Assembly: GCF_048564905.1 (NCBI RefSeq)
Contig: NC_133005.1
Span: 26,033,501 to 26,097,500, forward strand
DNA length: 64,000 nt
Direction: 5' to 3'
Source of the DNA: Vicugna pacos
Lineage: Eukaryota > Chordata > Mammalia > Artiodactyla > Camelidae
A program made the translations under genes and the position numbers. The notes beneath the pieces are model-generated. The model worked only from the letters and a program-made list of their open reading frames with translations. It did not search any database and was not told where the DNA came from. This document shows, one piece after another, positions 26,401 through 33,180 of the stretch. Each line of letters begins with the position of its first letter. Position 1 is the first letter of the stretch.

Positions 26401-29400
26401 CAAAGCCAATCAGAACAGGCATCTTTGTACAGTTCATGTTCCGGTTCATGTGACCGGCATCAGCACCAAAGATACTCAGACTTGGGTTTTTTTGCTAAAA
26501 CTATTGAGAACAAAAAGGATTTTCTGTCTAATTTGCTGAGGTGGTAAGATATAAGCCTGTTGCTGCTGGGGGCATCTTGACCCCACAAGATGGAAGGCTT
26601 TCTGAAGATGAAGTCCATAAAAAAGGAAGGCAAAGCAAAAGATGAAGAAAAGCCAGTTCCTTTTCAGACCCCTCGATGCAGCTATGCCTGAAGCCCTATA
26701 CTCCTGAACTTTTCAGTTATGTTACCTGCTAAAATGTTCTTTTTAGATGTAGTTCAGTTTTAGCTGAGTTCATGACAAAAGAACTCTGCACAGAGTTGAT
26801 CTGGCAAGTCTAGAACTCAGGAAAGACATCTTGGCTGGAGACTGGGATCATACCTGGCTTGCTTACTCCCTTGAGGGGAGGATCAATAAGATTTTTGAAA
26901 CAGTGAGAGACATGATCAGAAATACAGGGTGGTATATGGATTGGGGTTGGGGAGAGGCAGAAGGCAGGAAGAGTAGTTAGAAGCCTATAGGTAATACAGG
27001 TAAGAGAGGATGGTGGCTTAGTGTACAGTGGTGATGACAGGGATGGTGAGATGGAACTTGGAACATATTTAGGAGGGGGACAAAGAGCATCTGATCACTA
27101 TGTGGAAGTTAGAGGAAGGGGGAGAAACATGGGTGGCTCCTGGGCTTCTACCTTGGGGACCAGATGAATGGCAGTGTCATTAATTGAGAATGACATTGGG
27201 GGAAGAACAGGTGTATGGGGAAGAGATGATGGGTAAAGCATACAACACGCTGAAGATGAAGCATTTGCAGGACATCTAGAGGCAGATGCTGGGAGAGAGA
27301 GAGGCACACAGGGGCCTGGAGCTCAGAAGAAAGGAATGTATTTCCCCAGTCTTGAAGTGGTCACCATCTAGCTCTGTTTTCCACAGGGCCTGCTGTGGGG
27401 TGCCTGGCACTCAGTTCTGGGGAGTGGCAGGCTAGAAGCTAGCTGGGCACAACCAGAGTCCTGCATAAGAGGATGGGGCAGTGCTACCAGGTTGAGAACA
27501 TAGGCAGTCATGTTAGCCAGCAGGCTGGTCCAGCTGGGCCAAAGGAGCCCGGGGGCTTGGAAGTAGTTCTGGGAGACATGGCATTGAAATGACTACACAG
27601 GTAAGATGGTGAGGTCCTTAGAACCTTAGTGCACAGTGTTGGCATAAGGTACAGGTTCCCAGAAACTCAGGTGACCAGGGTCTCTGCTGGATTTTTGTAC
27701 AGTTGAGGACAGAGCCTGTATTACCTCTCCAAGGTACTCCCTGAGGTCTGAGAACTCCCTCCCCTGCCATTCTTCCATTCTGAGATCTTCTCTTTCATTC
27801 ATTTATGTATTCAGTAGTTTTTATTGAGAGTTTAGCACTGTGCTGGATGGTGCAGAAAGGATGGTGAACAAGACAATCATGATCCCATCCTCATAGGGCT
27901 TACAGACATGGAATAATCAGAGGTCACACAAATAAATAATCACAGGTTTTGATAAATGCTGACATTCGTAGGAAGCAAAGAGAAAACATATCACGTTTCC
28001 TACCTCTAGTTTGGGGAGAGAGGCATTCCCAGTTGAGCTGGAAGAGGAAACTAAGGCCCAGGTAAGGGTAGGTATGCCCATTGTCACACAGTGAGTCAGG
28101 GCAGTGCTGGGACCAGAAGTGGCACTCCTGACCCCTGACTAAAGGACCTGGTTTCAGGCTGATATCCACCAGGACACACCCTTCCACTTCTCTCCCTGCT
28201 ACGATCTGATTTCAGAGCTACTCTTTCTAGAAAAGCAGTTTTAATCTGCGGCTTTGACATTTGATGTCCATAAGCCTTCCCTCAAGCCCCCTCCAGGCAG
28301 GGTGCAGTCTAGTCAGGTTGGCAGGGGCTACTGGTCAGGACCAGATGATGGGAAAGTTGTGGAAGGGGAAAGAATTTGGGCTAGGAGTAGCTGCACAAGG
28401 GCCAGGCTAGAGAGAAGCAGGATCTGCCAGGCTAGTAAGGGATAGGGCTCAAGTGCAGGCACTGAGAGGAAGGGAGAGTGAAGCAGAAGGATGCTTTAAT
28501 GCCAGGAAGTGACGTTGAGGGAATGAGGGATGGGGGATGGAGGATGAAGAGTGGAGGGGAGGATAGAGTTGAGCCACAAGGATAGGAGAGAGAGCATTAG
28601 GGAAGAAATGTTCAGAGAGCTCTTGGCCCCAGGTCTCCCCCAAGAACTATCTCCTCCCTACTCCCACCCCTTGCAGTTCCTGCAGAGGGTTGAGGAAAAT
28701 ACAGTAAAATTCTGGAGCCTGCTTGCTAGGGGGCAGGGTACTTACTAACATCCTGGCCTGATCCATTGCTCTGGGAGGGGTGAGATAATTTACAGGGCAG
28801 TGAATGTGCTCTGGTCCACAAGGACTTTGAAAGGTCATGCAGTCCATCCCCCTGTCTCCCAATACCCACTACTCACAGATGGGAATCGTATTCTTTCTAC
28901 CCATCCCTGGACATGAAGAGATTCTCAGCTTCTTTTCATGGTCTCTCCTTCCCACAATCCCTGGCTGTGGGGAAGTTCCTTTCGAGACCTAACCTCTATC
29001 CATCCTGCTGCAGTATCTGACTTGGTTTCTCCTATCCTGTTTTCTATGACTAGATAAAGTCCTTTTCTGGGATCACAGCTGTTTCTCCCCTGCAACATTC
29101 CTTCCTTATTAGCTGGTTCTTCCCAAGGGGTAACCCCAATCCCTCCTACTGCAGTCTCCGACATCATTCTCCCTTGTCGCATCCTAAACCTCCAAGGCAG
29201 AAATGCATCCCTAACCTCACCAGATAATTAACAGAGACAAGGGAGAAGGGAGCGGTCCAGGAAGAAGGAAAAGAATTAGGGAGATGGAGCTGGAGGTGAT
29301 GCTCCGCGCAGATGGAGGACTGGGGACGTCCCAGGGGCAGGAACCCGGCCAGCGGGCCTCACCAGTATCGGGGTCTCCCAGGAAGGCGTCCTCGTCCTTG

Positions 29401-29531
29401 CGGCCCCTCAGAGGGACCGCGGGCGTCGGCTCGTCCTCCGGCAGCCTCGGGAAGCTGGTGATGCTCATGTAGTCCACCGGCGAGTAGGCGCCCAGGGCGC
29501 TCTCCTGACCGGCCTCGTTCTCCGCCGCCAT
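8256..29531 (-). CDS. GGT7: GGT7, gamma-glutamyltransferase 7, complete 15-exon gene
   Basis: The minus strand encodes a complete gamma-glutamyltransferase-family type II membrane protein. Coding exons in transcript order are 29531-29363, 23454-23219, 22850-22699, 21562-21445, 20575-20508, 20290-20217, 19873-19677, 17779-17692, 16124-15997, 15825-15737, 14088-13939, 13819-13702, 12917-12780, 11615-11516 and 8419-8256. Every junction is GT-AG and the phases match, giving 1989 bases and 662 residues, as in human GGT7 recalled from memory. The layout is a cytosolic N-terminus, a membrane anchor at about 107-131, and an extracytoplasmic enzyme domain with nine N-glycosylation sequons (198, 267, 283, 330, 353, 394, 452, 520, 586). 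The putative autocleavage nucleophile is Thr472 in PTAAQVLIMG. The start ATG opens MAAENEAGQESALGAYSP. Family members cleave and transfer the gamma-glutamyl group of glutathione, but activity of GGT7 itself is not well established. I see no disabling change. Confidence 0.97.
8420..11515. repeat. GGT7 intron 14: L2 and MIR copies
   Basis: Contents are a MIR (+) at 8450-8700; L2 (+) at about 8800-9430 (cagggcctttgcacttgctg) and 9440-9680; a stretch at 9680-10010 in which I see nothing; L2 (+) at 10100-10440; MIR (+) at 10572-10702; L2 (+) at about 10960-11235 (cagcacctaggataatgcct); and a MIR (-) fragment at 11262-11375. Confidence 0.65.
11516..11615 (-). CDS. GGT7: GGT7 exon 14
   Basis: Encodes residues 576-608, VLLNVLTLNRNLSDSLARGR to LLQVD, including the sequon at Asn586. 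The donor is GGACA/gtgag. Confidence 0.95.
11616..12779. repeat. GGT7 intron 13: MIR copies
   Basis: A MIR (+) lies at about 11960-12190 (aaactgcttgctcattctta, cctctctgggcctcagtgtc). A MIR (-) piece follows at 12190-12330. The rest looks unique. Confidence 0.6.
12780..12917 (-). CDS. GGT7: GGT7 exon 13 (oxyanion and substrate-site region)
   Basis: Encodes residues 530-575, ENSVQPGKRPLSFLLPTVV through LALGANGAARGLSGLTQ. It covers the PLSS and Gly-Gly segments of GGT1, here PLSF (541-542) and GANGAA (562-567). Confidence 0.95.
12918..13701. repeat. GGT7 intron 12
   Basis: An antisense MIR lies at about 13365-13545 (caggtgaagaaactgaggcc). No other element is recognised. Confidence 0.55.
13702..13819 (-). 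CDS. GGT7: GGT7 exon 12
   Basis: Encodes residues 490-529, SSLNRPFGSGLITPSGILLN to NHPAPSL. Asn493 and Asp514 align with GGT1 Asn401 and Asp423, while Gln511 sits where GGT1 has Glu420. Confidence 0.95.
13939..14088 (-). CDS. GGT7: GGT7 exon 11 (catalytic Thr472)
   Basis: Encodes residues 440-489. It ends the large-subunit part and opens the small-subunit part with Thr472 in NPTAAQVLIMGPDDF, the position of the family's autocleavage nucleophile (GGT1 Thr381). The flanking intron 11 is only 119 bases. Confidence 0.95.
14089..15736. repeat. GGT7 intron 10
   Basis: A near full-length antisense MIR lies at 15165-15412 (gtgccagacaatgtgctaag, aggctgggatttgaactgag). 14090-15160 is AT-rich with scraps resembling L2 ends, and I see no gene in it. 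Confidence 0.6.
15737..15825 (-). CDS. GGT7: GGT7 exon 10
   Basis: Encodes residues 411-439, TLKIALALASRLGDPAYDST to DDMLS. It is separated from exon 9 by an intron of 171 bases. Confidence 0.95.
15997..16124 (-). CDS. GGT7: GGT7 exon 9
   Basis: Encodes residues 368-410, with LSPRPPHTGPALISALNILE and EGFNLTSLVSREQTLHWVAE, including the sequon at Asn394. Confidence 0.95.
16125..17691. repeat. GGT7 intron 8: antisense MIR cluster
   Basis: At least three antisense MIR-derived stretches occur: 16185-16430, 16610-16800 (acaggtgaggaaactgaggc) and 16840-17020 (tcaaggtgaatggcacagct). No exon is seen. Confidence 0.55.
17692..17779 (-). CDS. GGT7: GGT7 exon 8
   Basis: Encodes residues 339-367, AQHAGGVITEEDFSNYSALV to SGVYR. 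The block GGVITEEDFSNY is a family hallmark. The sequon is at Asn353. Confidence 0.95.
17780..19676. repeat. GGT7 intron 7
   Basis: 18640-18830 holds an old interspersed repeat (gtgattggtttgagaatagt, tggaactactggaatgagaa) that shares blocks with 26390-26830. I cannot name it securely. The rest shows no gene; L2/MIR scraps are likely near 18960-19110. Confidence 0.4.
19677..19873 (-). CDS. GGT7: GGT7 exon 7
   Basis: Encodes residues 273-338, with SERFRETFLPSGHPPLPGSL and GTSGPAAFYAGGNLTLEMVA. Sequons lie at Asn283 and Asn330. The acceptor cccgcag/CCCAAG was chosen because it restores HDL-A-QALAEQ in frame. Confidence 0.95.
19874..20216. other. GGT7 intron 6
   Basis: A 343-base intron of mostly unique GC-rich sequence. 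I see no element or exon in it. Confidence 0.6.
20217..20290 (-). CDS. GGT7: GGT7 exon 6
   Basis: Encodes residues 248-272, LPWSQVLAFAAAVAQDGFNV then THDL. The sequon is at Asn267. The donor is CTAG/gtcagt. Confidence 0.95.
20291..20507 (+). other. GGT7 intron 5, G-run-rich on plus strand
   Basis: This 217-base intron has many G runs on the plus strand, including a run of nine G near 20355 and repeated gggg tracts. They lie on the template strand of GGT7, so any quadruplex would be in DNA and not in the GGT7 RNA. Confidence 0.6.
20508..20575 (-). CDS. GGT7: GGT7 exon 5
   Basis: Encodes residues 226-247, PGLLVGVPGMVKGLHEAHQL-YG, the conserved GVPG-M segment of the family. Confidence 0.95.
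20576..21444. other. GGT7 intron 4
   Basis: No gene or clear mobile element is seen. 20790-21330 is AT-richer than its surroundings. Confidence 0.5.
21445..21562 (-). CDS. GGT7: GGT7 exon 4 (glutamate-binding Arg)
   Basis: Encodes residues 186-225, GGVMLVHDIRRNESHLIDFR followed by ESAPG. Arg206 aligns with GGT1 Arg107, which contacts the substrate carboxylate. The sequon is at Asn198. Confidence 0.95.
21563..22698. other. GGT7 intron 3
   Basis: No gene is seen. 21990-22500 is probably diverged repeat, but I cannot assign a family. Confidence 0.4.
22699..22850 (-). CDS. GGT7: GGT7 exon 3
   Basis: Encodes residues 136-185, with GAVVTDAARCTSLGIEVL and SSVDAAVAAALCLGIVAPHS then SGLGG. This is the classic GGT N-terminal block ending in the Gly-rich turn. 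Confidence 0.95.
22851..23218. other. GGT7 intron 2
   Basis: A 368-base intron. It is strongly pyrimidine-rich on the plus strand (runs such as cctctcctttttccatttg). No repeat or exon is recognised. Confidence 0.5.
23219..23454 (-). CDS. GGT7: GGT7 exon 2 (membrane anchor)
   Basis: Encodes residues 57-135. A Ser-rich cytosolic stretch (RLPSSSSEMGSQDGSPL) and a Cys motif (SECSCRQ) precede the hydrophobic signal-anchor LTVIVTACLTFATGVTVALI at about 107-126. Confidence 0.95.
23455..29362. repeat. GGT7 intron 1: antisense L2 copies and unique sequence
   Basis: Antisense L2 lies at about 23880-24480 (gtgcaaaggccctacagtag), 26880-27300 and 27790-27960 (agtttagcactgtgctggat). An antisense MIR lies at 25605-25815. 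An old LTR-like or otherwise unclassified repeat lies at about 26390-26830. 28200-29200 is largely unique. A 36-base retroinserted tail is annotated separately. Confidence 0.6.
24972..25039 (+). mobile_element. 36-base L1-tail micro-insertion with 16-bp TSD
   Basis: The direct repeat AAAATACTATCATGGT occurs at 24972-24987 and 25024-25039. Between the copies lie 36 bases resembling the extreme 3' end of a young L1 or its SINE, with aaatcaataaaaaaatg and an A tail. Confidence 0.75.
29363..29531 (-). CDS. GGT7: GGT7 exon 1 (start codon)
   Basis: Encodes residues 1-56, from ATG at 29531-29529 through VDYMSITSFPRLPEDEPTPA to LGDPDT. The context around the ATG is gagg-ATGG, a good Kozak match with G at +4. 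The donor is GATACTG/gtgagg. Confidence 0.95.
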
Positions 29532-29840
29532 CCTCGCCCGCGCCCCCCAGCAGCGCAGCGCCTGCCGGAAGTGGTGCGGCGAGGACCGGGGTAGGGGGGG
29601 GTGCAGAGGGGGGAGGGCGGGGCCTGAGCTCTTGAACCGCCGGGAGGGGGCGTCTCACTCGGACCCTGGCAGGTGTTGGGATTTGACTTGCCCCCTCCTG
29701 CTTAACGCTGTCAGCTTGCATTGAGCGCGCAGGTGTGGATGTGAGTGTGGATGGAGAGCCTGGAGGGCAGGTCCGGGTCGCTCAGTGTGGGGTCCAGAGG
29801 GAAGATCCCCAAGGTAAGCGCGATCTTAGTGGCTCAGGGC
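29380..29840 (-). promoter_or_regulatory. GGT7: GGT7 CpG-island promoter
   Basis: High GC and frequent CpG surround exon 1 and its upstream flank, with no TATA box seen. The transcription start is probably within about 100 bases upstream of 29531; its exact position is inferred. Confidence 0.65.
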
Positions 29841-30683
29841 ACCTTACGAAGCCCAGGGACCAAACCCCTTCCTCTTTCCAGTTTGAGCTAGAATTCTTCT
29901 GAGACTCCAGGCTCCCTCCTCAGCTCACAGGCCCTTCCACTGACAGCAGACCTCTCCTCGACTCCAGATCCTGTCTCTAATGCCAAATTCTTCGAACCCC
30001 AGACCCCTCCTTGGACTCCAAGATCCTTATCCTCCGACCCCAGACCCCTCTTTCAGCTTCAGACTCTGCCTTCACCCCCAGCCCCAGCCCCTGCTTCATC
30101 CACAGACTGCTTCATTTAGAGACCCCTCCTTGGACTTCTCTCCTCGTTCGTCAGATCACTCCTTGGACCGCTGACATTTTTAAGACTCCTCTTTCAATCA
30201 CAATCCCTTCTGGGATCCCTTAACTATCAGCATAGGACAATGAGCCCAAACTTGAGTGTGTGTTAGGATCTTTAAATGCGTATCCTTAGATTCCACTGTA
30301 GAGATCATGACTTAGTAGGCTGGAATGGGGTCTCTGGAACCTGAAAATTAACCATCATTTAAAGATTTTTTGATGTGCTTCTGGAAAAGAACACTTTGAG
30401 AAAGAAATAATGGCGGTGGTGGTATGACAGAAGTGGGTTGGGGTGGGGGAAGATAAAAAGTGTGGGTAATGAATCTTTTTAGTCTAGGTATTTGTTCTAG
30501 GTTCTAATCTAGGTTCTGTTCCCTGTGCTACAGTTTACAAACTGGGCAAAACAATCTCCTCGAGTATCTGTTTCCTCATCTGTAAAATGGAGAGAATAAC
30601 AGTATCCATCTCTAGGTTATGAGGACTAAATAACATCTGGAAAGTGTTTAATATAGGTTTTGACACTTAATAAATACCATAAG

Positions 30684-30717
<34 letters not shown>

Positions 30718-31180
30718 GTTTCCTTAATCTCGTGGATTCTCATCTCGTCTAACCTGGTCCATTCTCTTCCCACTCTGAGGAATGCCAATTATACCATATC
30801 TTGCACTACTACTCCATCTCCAAGGATGGGGTGCTGATTCCACCTATTATAAGACCTCTTGTCCAAACTTCCATTTTACAGTCCACAAGCAGAGGGAGGG
30901 GGCTGGTCAAGCCCCTGGCCACACATCCCCTCCTTCCCCAACCACAGGCTCCTGGCTCAGAGATTATCTGGACTGCTTGAAAATCTATTACAGGCCCAGC
31001 GTTTGCAGTACCATCTGTAGACAGGAAGGGGCAAGAAGTGTGCTGGGAACAGCTCTAGGGCTTGGGAGAAGAGTTGAGGAGTGGGGAGAGGGAAAAGGTT
31101 GCCCTGAGCTGTGCATGTGGGATGGGAAGACGACTGTTTATACTAGGACTGTGTGCCATTTCATGTGCCGTCCTGCTCAC
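29841..31180. repeat. Intergenic between divergent GGT7 and ACSS2
   Basis: 29870-30180 is a C-rich stretch with loosely repeated 'agacccctcc' phrases. A MIR (+) lies at 30505-30690. A (TTATCA)n microsatellite lies at about 30686-30716. The 150-codon frame at 30782-31234 looks like chance. Confidence 0.5.
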
Positions 31181-31653
31181 AGAGAGGTTCATATCTCCTC
31201 AGTGATGTCCCTAGGGCTTATTATGCTTCAGTGAAGTCTGATCCCCCCAAGTAGGGCCTGTCCTCACTAAATGAGGTCTGTGCCCCCTGTCAGTGGTGTG
31301 CATTCCTTCTGTGTAGTAAGAGGCCATTCAGTGGGGTTGAATCCTCTCAATGGAGTCTGTTTCTTCAGAAAGTCTATATCTTAGGAGGAAGCCTGTGTCC
31401 TCTCAGTAGGGTCAGTGGCCTTCAATGCCATTCATGTCCTATTAGCAGGGTCCATAGCCCTTCAGTGAAATCTGAGATTCCTCAGTAAGATCTGTGCTCC
31501 CTTAATGGAGTCCATGTACCTTCAGTGAAGTGTGTACCCCTTAAGTGCAGTTAATGCCTCCTAGATGAATTATCTGTCTCCTCAGTGGGATCCATATCCA
31601 TGTCCACTCCATGAGGTCTGTATCCCTTCAGTGAGCTCTGATACCCTCCCTTC
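31181..31653 (+). repeat. Degenerate 20-bp minisatellite
   Basis: About 22 diverged tandem units fit a consensus near AGTGAGGTCTGTGTCCCTTC. Ten or so successive units in the middle (31400-31600) keep a period of 19-20 bases. Examples are agcagggtccatagcccttc, aatggagtccatgtaccttc and agtgaagtgtgtacccctta. Edges are approximate. Confidence 0.75.
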
Positions 31654-32490
31654 AGAATTAGGTAGGCTCTGATCATAGGTCTGACCATGGAAACGTTTTG
31701 TTTTGTTTTATTTTTTGTTTACTCAGTTTAGGGTGTGCTGGGCTTGTGATTATCTGAACAAAGAACAAGGGAGCAGGTGGGAAGGGAGGCTGGGCCAGAT
31801 GGGGTCTGTGTAAGCTTCAGGAAGTGGGAGCTGCCTGCTTTGGGCCTCAGACTCACTCTTGGAGTCATATATTTAAGGATCCTTTCTGCCTTGACAGCCA
31901 TTCTGTGAACTGATAGGTAGGGTAGGCCCTTCTTAGTGGTGAGTGAGATGATGGAAGGTCCTGGCTGGCCTCTCTTTTCTGGAGTAGAAGGCATAGAGGG
32001 AAGCCAGAGGAATTTGAGCCCAGGTGTGGCAGAGGAAGGATATCCTGGTGAAATAAAGAGACAGGGAAGGAAAGAAGGGTGTGAACGATTCCTTCTATTT
32101 ACATAGACTTTGGTATCTCAAAGCCTTAGCTTCAGCCAAATAAGGCAGCAAAAACACCTGGAGTCGGGAGACCTAGGTTTGGCCCTAACTTGGTCGTTGC
32201 TTTCTTTGTGACCTTGTGCAAAGTCTTCCCTTTCCCCGAGTTTACCATGTGTGCAATGAGGAATGAGTTTATTAGCAAAGGCCTGAAGTCACCTCCTAGT
32301 CTTTACTTAATGAGTCGTTGCACTTTAGGTCTGGATGGAAATTTGTGGATGCAGGGAAAGAAAGACTTATCCTCTGGGGTGGGAGAAATCTGAGTGGGAG
32401 ATAGTTTCCAGAGAGGAAGGCTGTCTCCCGGAAAGGACCCTACTCCACCTGGCTGCTAAACTCGGTAGGGTGACAGGTTTGTGCAATCAG
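31654..32490. other. Intergenic, mostly unique
   Basis: Apart from a probable MIR scrap near 32150-32260, I see no gene or clear repeat in this stretch. Confidence 0.4.
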
Positions 32491-33180
32491 ACCACGGGGC
32501 GGCTCCATGATGGGCCAGACCCAACTCCGCTCTTTAGCCCAGCTCTTCCCCGCTCGAGCCCCGCCCTCACCCAACTCCTCGTCAGTAATTCAAGACACCA
32601 CCCCAGGCACTCCATAGTCCTGCCTCCTCTCCTGTCACATACAGCCTCGCCACTCCCGGTCACTCCATGGGCCGACCCTCTCTCGTGTCACGCCCGGCCC
32701 CGCCCCTTCTGCGTTCACTCTACGGCCCCATCCCTTCCGCAAATCAGCTCCGCCCTTATCTCCCAAGCAATGCTCGACTTTTCCCTATCGGTTTATTCTC
32801 CAGCCGTGGTTCCACCTCCGCCAGGCATGGCTCCGCTCCTCCGGACCGCCCACCCCGCCAGCTGCCTAAGCCACGCCCCCGCCACAGGCCCCTCCCCTTC
32901 ACTTAAGGCCCCGCCCCTCCGTCGGCCTGTTTTCCGCGCTTGGGCACCCGCGGCCGCTAGGGTGCTCGGAACTTGAGGCGATGGGGCTTCCCGAGGAGCG
33001 GGGCCGGAGCGACAGCGGGAGCCGGAGCGGGACCCGGGAGGAGCCTGGAGCCCGGAACCAGGCGCGGAGTTGGTCTCCGCCGCCCGAGATCAGCCGTTCC
33101 GCGCACGTCCCCTCGCTGCAGCGCTACCGCGAGCTGCACCGGCGCTCGGTGGAGGAGCCGCGAGGTGAGGCTGGGCCCGG
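32490..33180 (+). promoter_or_regulatory. ACSS2: ACSS2 CpG-island promoter with GC boxes
   Basis: The region upstream of the ATG is CpG-rich with no TATA box. GC boxes lie at 32559-32566, 32698-32706, 32871-32882 and 32908-32918. TCACCCAAC at 32567-32575 differs at one position from the sterol-response core TCACCCCAC and sits beside a GC box. ACSS2 is a known SREBP target and SREBP acts with Sp1, so this pair is a candidate site only. Transcription probably starts about 20-60 bases before 32981. Confidence 0.65.
32981..33164 (+). CDS. ACSS2: ACSS2 exon 1
   Basis: Has 61 complete codons plus one base. The context gaggcg-ATGG has G at -3 and +4. The donor is CCGCGAG/gtgagg. The first half is poorly conserved and rich in Ser, Gly and Arg; the second half ([17 protein letters not shown]) is typical of the orthologue. 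Confidence 0.93.

Noticed and set aside
26390-26830. Possible second processed pseudogene (MEGFLKMKSIKKEGKAKDEE frame)
   Set aside because: The Lys/Glu-rich frame is short, and the surrounding blocks recur at 18640-18830 and resemble a common old mammalian repeat.
30782-31234. 150-codon open frame, the longest in the GGT7-ACSS2 intergenic space
   Set aside because: It runs into the 20-bp minisatellite, has no recognisable domain and no splice or promoter context. Its composition is that of ordinary intergenic DNA.
32335-32976. 213-codon open frame upstream of ACSS2
   Set aside because: It spans the CpG-island promoter, where C-rich sequence keeps frames open (Pro/Ser/Leu-rich translation). 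The true ACSS2 start is at 32981 in another frame.
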